Below, piece by piece: positions 60,465-64,000 of a stretch of 64,000 nt of DNA; within the stretch, counting starts at the first letter, position 1; each line of letters opens with the position of its first letter. Source of the stretch: JACVRN01 sp036389255. GTDB taxonomy: Bacteria > Acidobacteriota > Blastocatellia > Pyrinomonadales > Pyrinomonadaceae. A program made the translations under genes and the position numbers. The stretch lies in the NCBI GenBank assembly GCA_036389255.1, contig DASVQI010000019.1, forward strand, positions 124,001 through 188,000, in the 5' to 3' direction. The notes beneath the pieces were generated by a model. The model was not told where the DNA came from. It saw only the letters and a program-made list of their open reading frames with translations, and searched no databases.

Positions 60465-61835
60465 ATGAAAGCTGCTACGGGCGACACTTCGCAGCCCACA
60501 CGCACTGTATCCTTCCGCGAGGCGCTGCGCTTCTGGGTCAAGCTGGGCTTTATCTCCTTCGGCGGGCCGGCAGGGCAGATTGCAATCATGCACAGGGAAT
60601 TGGTCGAGCGGCGGCGATGGATTTCCGAAGACCGTTTCCTGCACGCGCTCAACTACTGCATGCTGCTGCCCGGGCCTGAGGCTACACAGCTTGCGATTTA
60701 CGTGGGCTGGCTGTTGCATCGCACACCGGGAGGCATTGTCGCCGGAGCCTTCTTCGTCATCCCGTCCATACTGGTGCTGCTTCTGCTCTCCTACATCTAC
60801 GCGGCGTACGGGAACGTGCAGTCTGTGGCGGGCGTGCTTTCAGGCTTCAAGCCCGTGGTCGTGGCTATAGTTGTCGAAGCCGTCCTGAAAATCGGGGGCC
60901 GTGCGCTCAAAGGCGGCGCGCATTTCATCATCGCGGCCCTCGCCTTCATAGGCATCTACTTTCTGCACATTCCCTTTCCCCTGATAATCCTCGGCGCGGG
61001 CGTCATAGGATTGCTCGGCGTGCGGCTTCGTCCCGAAACATTCGCGCAAGCCGGAAAAGGCGCGGGGCAGCCGAAAGAGGCTGGCCGGGCCGATAAAGCG
61101 CAAACGCTTCCGAGCGTCATTGACGACCACGCGCCACAGCCTCCGCACACTATGCCTTCGCGCGCCAGAGTTCTGCGCGTGCTTGCGACGGGCTTAGCCT
61201 TGTGGGCTCTGCCCTTCCTACTTGTCATAGCTTGGCGCGGGCGCGCGAGCCTGCACGCGGAGGAGTATCTCTTCTTCACTAAAGCCGCGTTAGTCACCTT
61301 CGGCGGCGCGTACGCGGTGCTGGCTTACGTGACGCAGGTGGTGACGGGCGCTAGAGGCTGGATGACGCACACGCAGGCCGTGGACGGGCTGGCCTTGGCC
61401 GAAACCACACCGGGGCCGCTCATAATGGTTCTTCAGTTCATAGGCTTTATGGCCGGATGGAACAACCCGCAGGGGATGCAGCCGGTCACTAGCGGCATAG
61501 TCGGCGCGCTCATCACGACATACACAACTTTTCTGCCCTGCTTTCTCTTCATCTTCATAGGCGCGCCTTACATAGAAGTCCTGCGCGGGAATCGTCATCT
61601 GACGGGAGCGCTCTCCGGCATCACTGCCGCAGTCGTCGGAGTGATTCTCAACCTCGCGCTGGTCTTCGGCGCTGCCGTCATATGGCCTAGCGGCTTGAGC
61701 GGCCGGATAAACTGGTTCGCAGCCGCGCTTGGGCTGGCAAGCTTCGTAGCGCTCTATCGCTTCAAGCTGGACGTACTCTGGGTAGTCATAGCCGGCGGCC
61801 TCATAGGTCTGATACGGGCGCTTCTATTCTCATAA
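60465..61835 (+). CDS. chrA: Chromate transporter family protein
   Basis: This 456-residue membrane protein has two homologous CHR halves. The first has FWVKLGFISFGGPAGQIAIMH and LLPGPEATQLAIYVGWL. The second has FFTKAALVTFGGAYAVLAYV and LAETTPGPLIMVLQFIGFMAG. A hydrophilic linker of about 60 residues joins them. The family exports chromate in some bacteria, but many members have other or unknown ions as substrate. It follows the serine hydrolase gene by 2 bp. Confidence 0.88.
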   Translation: MKAATGDTSQPTRTVSFREALRFWVKLGFISFGGPAGQIAIMHRELVERRRWISEDRFLHALNYCMLLPGPEATQLAIYVGWLLHRTPGGIVAGAFFVIPSILVLLLLSYIYAAYGNVQSVAGVLSGFKPVVVAIVVEAVLKIGGRALKGGAHFIIAALAFIGIYFLHIPFPLIILGAGVIGLLGVRLRPETFAQAGKGAGQPKEAGRADKAQTLPSVIDDHAPQPPHTMPSRARVLRVLATGLALWALPFLLVIAWRGRASLHAEEYLFFTKAALVTFGGAYAVLAYVTQVVTGARGWMTHTQAVDGLALAETTPGPLIMVLQFIGFMAGWNNPQGMQPVTSGIVGALITTYTTFLPCFLFIFIGAPYIEVLRGNRHLTGALSGITAAVVGVILNLALVFGAAVIWPSGLSGRINWFAAALGLASFVALYRFKLDVLWVVIAGGLIGLIRALLFS

Positions 61836-61907
61836 AGCCTTGAGATTTCTTTCGCCCCTCAACGGAGGCTTGTAGTAGTATGAGGCGCGGCCCAGTTTGG
61901 GAATCAG

Positions 61908-64000
61908 ATGCCGGAAAGGATAATGGAAGTGGTTCTTTTCCCCCGCTCGAAGATAACCGCCCTGTTCATCACATACGCTCTTCTCTGTCCGTCGCTGCTG
62001 CTGGCGCAGGATAGCCGCCCGCGACGCGCTCAGACTTCTTCGGAAGACCGCACGCCTCCCGTCACTCAAACCACCACGCGGCTCATGGCAGAGCCCACTG
62101 TCCGCATAGGTCTCGCCACGAACGCGCGCTCCGTGACCGTCTCTACCAACGGACGCTTGACGAAAATCGTGGACGAGAGCGCGGCGCCCGAAGCTCTGCC
62201 GGTCGCGCGCGTGCGTATAGAGCCGCGCCTGCTGGCCCCGCTTCCTCCGGCGCAGGGCTCGGATTTCAGCGTGGAGATAACGGGCGCCGCGACACGCGTT
62301 GACGCGGAGCGCGCAGCCGCAGAGATAAAGGAGCAGACGGGCGAGACGGCCGCCGCCTCTCTGGACGCGCAGACGAACACGTGGAAGCTGCGCATGGGCG
62401 GGAATCTTTCGCGCCCGGAAGCGGACGAGCTTCGCGCGCGGCTTGAAGAGGCGGGCTTCATCTCGGCCACTGTCACGAGCGCCCGCACCTCCTCTTCCAA
62501 CGCTGCGCCGGCCACGCAGCCGGGCGTGAGGTCGAATCCTTCCGGCACAAGGCCGGGCGCGACGAGTCCCTCGAATGTGGCAGACACTACGCGACCCGTT
62601 TCGCGCTCAAGCAGCCCTACGCGAGCGGCTGTCGTCTACGCATCCGGCGCGTCAATGCTCTTTACCTCGTACGCCCCAGTGGTCTTCGCTTCCGAGGACG
62701 AGCGCGCATCGCCCGTGCGCTTCAACGAAAAGCCCTATCGCGGGCGTCTGGAAGTCTTCGCCAACGCGCAGGGCGGATTGACGGTAGTCAACGTGCTGGG
62801 GCTGGAAGACTACGTGCGCGGCGTTGTGCCGAACGAGCTGAATTACCCGGCCATTGAAGCCTTGAAGGCGCAGGCCGTGGCCGCCCGCACCTACGCCGTC
62901 AGAAACAGGAATCAGTTCGCCTCGCAGGGCTTTGACCTTCTGCCAACGACGCGCTCGCAGGTCTATGGCGGGCTCTCTACGGAGCAGCCGCTCGCCTCGC
63001 GCGCCGTTGAAGAGACTCGCGGAGTCATAGCCACGTACGCGAACGCGCCGATTAACGCGCTCTACACTTCTACCTGCGGCGGCCGCACGGAAGATTCCGA
63101 GAACATCTTCCCGAACGCCGAGCCTTACTTACGCGCCCGCGAATGCTCGGTTGAAGGCCGCGCCGCTTTCGCGCCCTTCGTCATCAAGACCACGCGCGAG
63201 CCCGCAGAGATACGCGAGGAAGCCAACCTTCCGCTCGTGCGCGACATAGCGCTCCTTTCCGTCAACGGCTTTTCTTTAGGCGCTGCTCGCATCACGGACA
63301 CGTGGCTCTCAACCGCCGCTTCCCCTTCGGACGTTCGCAACTGGGTGGCTGCGGTAGCGCGGCTCTCCAGAAATCCTGTGCCCGCAACTACGGATGAGGC
63401 AACGCGACCGCCCGGCTTCAGCACCGCTCTGGCCGCAGCCCTTTACGGCGAAGGCCGCGCAGACACCCTGCTCGACGCGGCAGACGTTGAGTATATCCTC
63501 TCCTTCCGGGACGCTTCCGACATCCCCGTGCGTAACCGCGCTGACGTCGCGTACCTGCTGCGCGACGGCTTTCTGTCTCTCTACCCGGACGTGACATTGC
63601 GCCCGCGAGAGGCCATGTCTCGCGCACGCATGCTGCACACAATCGCAAATCTTCTGGAGGCGCGAGGGAAACTGCTTCTTCAAAAAGGGACTGCGAAGCC
63701 CGCGTCAAGCGGAGCGCTCGTCCTGCGCTCGACAAAGAGCCGCGACCTGACGGTGGCGGTCGCGGCCGACGCCTTTCTCTTTCGTGCCTTCGGCGCGAGC
63801 GCCTACCAGATGCGCTCGGTTACGGTCGTCGGCGGCGAGCCCGTGCAGTTTCATCTGGACTCGCAGGGACAGGTTGATTACATGGAGGTGCGTCCCTCTG
63901 CGGACGGCGCGGCAGCCGAGCGCTTTTCGCCCTTCACCAACTGGACTACGGAGCTTTCTCTGGGAGAAGCACAGGGAAGGCTGGCACGCTGGGCGCGCGG
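61908..64000 (+). CDS. SpoIID/LytB domain protein with SPOR-like segment, truncated by window edge
   Basis: The frame stays open from the ATG at 61908 (alternative 61923) to the window end, giving 697+ residues. A signal peptide is followed by a SPOR-like module (about residues 124-190: FSVEITGAA, WKLRMGGNLSRPEADELRA). A Ser/Thr/Pro linker leads to the SpoIID core, with YVRGVVPNELNYPAIEALKA starting at residue 302, AVAARTYAVRN and SQVYGG. The family includes peptidoglycan hydrolases such as SpoIID and amidase enhancers like LytB. Two sets of cysteines (TSTCGGRTE and ARECSVEG) are present. The minus-strand ORFs over this stretch are shadows. Confidence 0.85.
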   Translation, partial: MPERIMEVVLFPRSKITALFITYALLCPSLLLAQDSRPRRAQTSSEDRTPPVTQTTTRLMAEPTVRIGLATNARSVTVSTNGRLTKIVDESAAPEALPVARVRIEPRLLAPLPPAQGSDFSVEITGAATRVDAERAAAEIKEQTGETAAASLDAQTNTWKLRMGGNLSRPEADELRARLEEAGFISATVTSARTSSSNAAPATQPGVRSNPSGTRPGATSPSNVADTTRPVSRSSSPTRAAVVYASGASMLFTSYAPVVFASEDERASPVRFNEKPYRGRLEVFANAQGGLTVVNVLGLEDYVRGVVPNELNYPAIEALKAQAVAARTYAVRNRNQFASQGFDLLPTTRSQVYGGLSTEQPLASRAVEETRGVIATYANAPINALYTSTCGGRTEDSENIFPNAEPYLRARECSVEGRAAFAPFVIKTTREPAEIREEANLPLVRDIALLSVNGFSLGAARITDTWLSTAASPSDVRNWVAAVARLSRNPVPATTDEATRPPGFSTALAAALYGEGRADTLLDAADVEYILSFRDASDIPVRNRADVAYLLRDGFLSLYPDVTLRPREAMSRARMLHTIANLLEARGKLLLQKGTAKPASSGALVLRSTKSRDLTVAVAADAFLFRAFGASAYQMRSVTVVGGEPVQFHLDSQGQVDYMEVRPSADGAAAERFSPFTNWTTELSLGEAQGRLARWAR

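Noticed and set aside
61830..62587. Minus-strand ORFs at the right end
   Set aside because: They oppose a continuous plus-strand frame with signal peptide and SpoIID motifs, which is the real gene.

Overview
The window looks like chromosome of a high-GC, Gram-negative-type bacterium, most likely an Acidobacteriota member close to Blastocatellia/Pyrinomonadaceae. This is inferred from gene content and style and is not proven; there is no rRNA here to test it. Supporting signs are TPR proteins ending in a Fis-type helix, many short secreted Cys-rich or micro-proteins, exported multi-domain proteins, and an nuo locus without E, F and G.

Layout. 1-4700: the start of an ATP synthase operon (atpZ then atpI, reading left) is split by a complete 4.04-kb IS1-like transposable element with cargo. 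4.8-7.6 kb: a radical SAM gene, a ceramide-type glycosyltransferase and a Cys-rich secreted mini-protein. 7.7-20.1 kb: a leftward complex I operon, nuoC, an 82-codon ORF, nuoD, an allA-like gene, then nuoH-I-J-K-L-M-N. 20.3-23.6 kb: a second, related 3.24-kb element with cargo, inserted just upstream of nuoC. 23.7-28.6 kb: a rightward block of rpmE, a DUF1385 gene, prfA, a histidine phosphatase and an exported caspase-like protein. It separates nuoC from nuoB-nuoA at 28.7-29.7 kb. 29.9-44.6 kb: mogA, carB, a helicase-loader-like ATPase, a fused dehydrogenase/oxidoreductase, tRNA-Phe, a probable structured RNA behind a near-consensus promoter, an amidohydrolase, recA, a diguanylate cyclase and a trpG/pabA gene. 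44.7-51.1 kb: an ankyrin lipoprotein, a cyclophilin, trpE, an SDR, a TPR lipoprotein and an exported PEP-synthase-like protein. 51.2-64 kb: rsmG, an S55 peptidase, mobA, a hydrolase-fold protein, a trpF-like gene, a GT39 transferase, an oxidoreductase, a serine hydrolase, chrA and a SpoIID protein cut by the window edge.

The most interesting parts are the two mobile elements. Both have matching terminal inverted repeats beginning GGTRGTG, exact 8-bp target duplications and IS1-type DDE transposases, and both carry passenger genes. The first carries a HEPN-like protein and a divergent pair: a secreted 66-residue micro-protein and a TPR protein with a C-terminal Fis-type HTH. The pair is separated by a perfect 20-bp palindrome and repeated half-sites. 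That layout resembles the peptide-sensing RRNPP systems of Firmicutes, but in a Gram-negative-type genome and on a transposable element.

Other unusual features are an oversized NuoL with a His-rich insertion, a secreted dikinase-like protein with permuted domains, a mini-protein with symmetric cysteine spacing, a promoter-terminator RNA unit at 38.5 kb, a DnaA-box-like palindrome upstream of the helicase loader, a set of intergenic hairpins built from short tandem words, and apparent scarcity of GATC.
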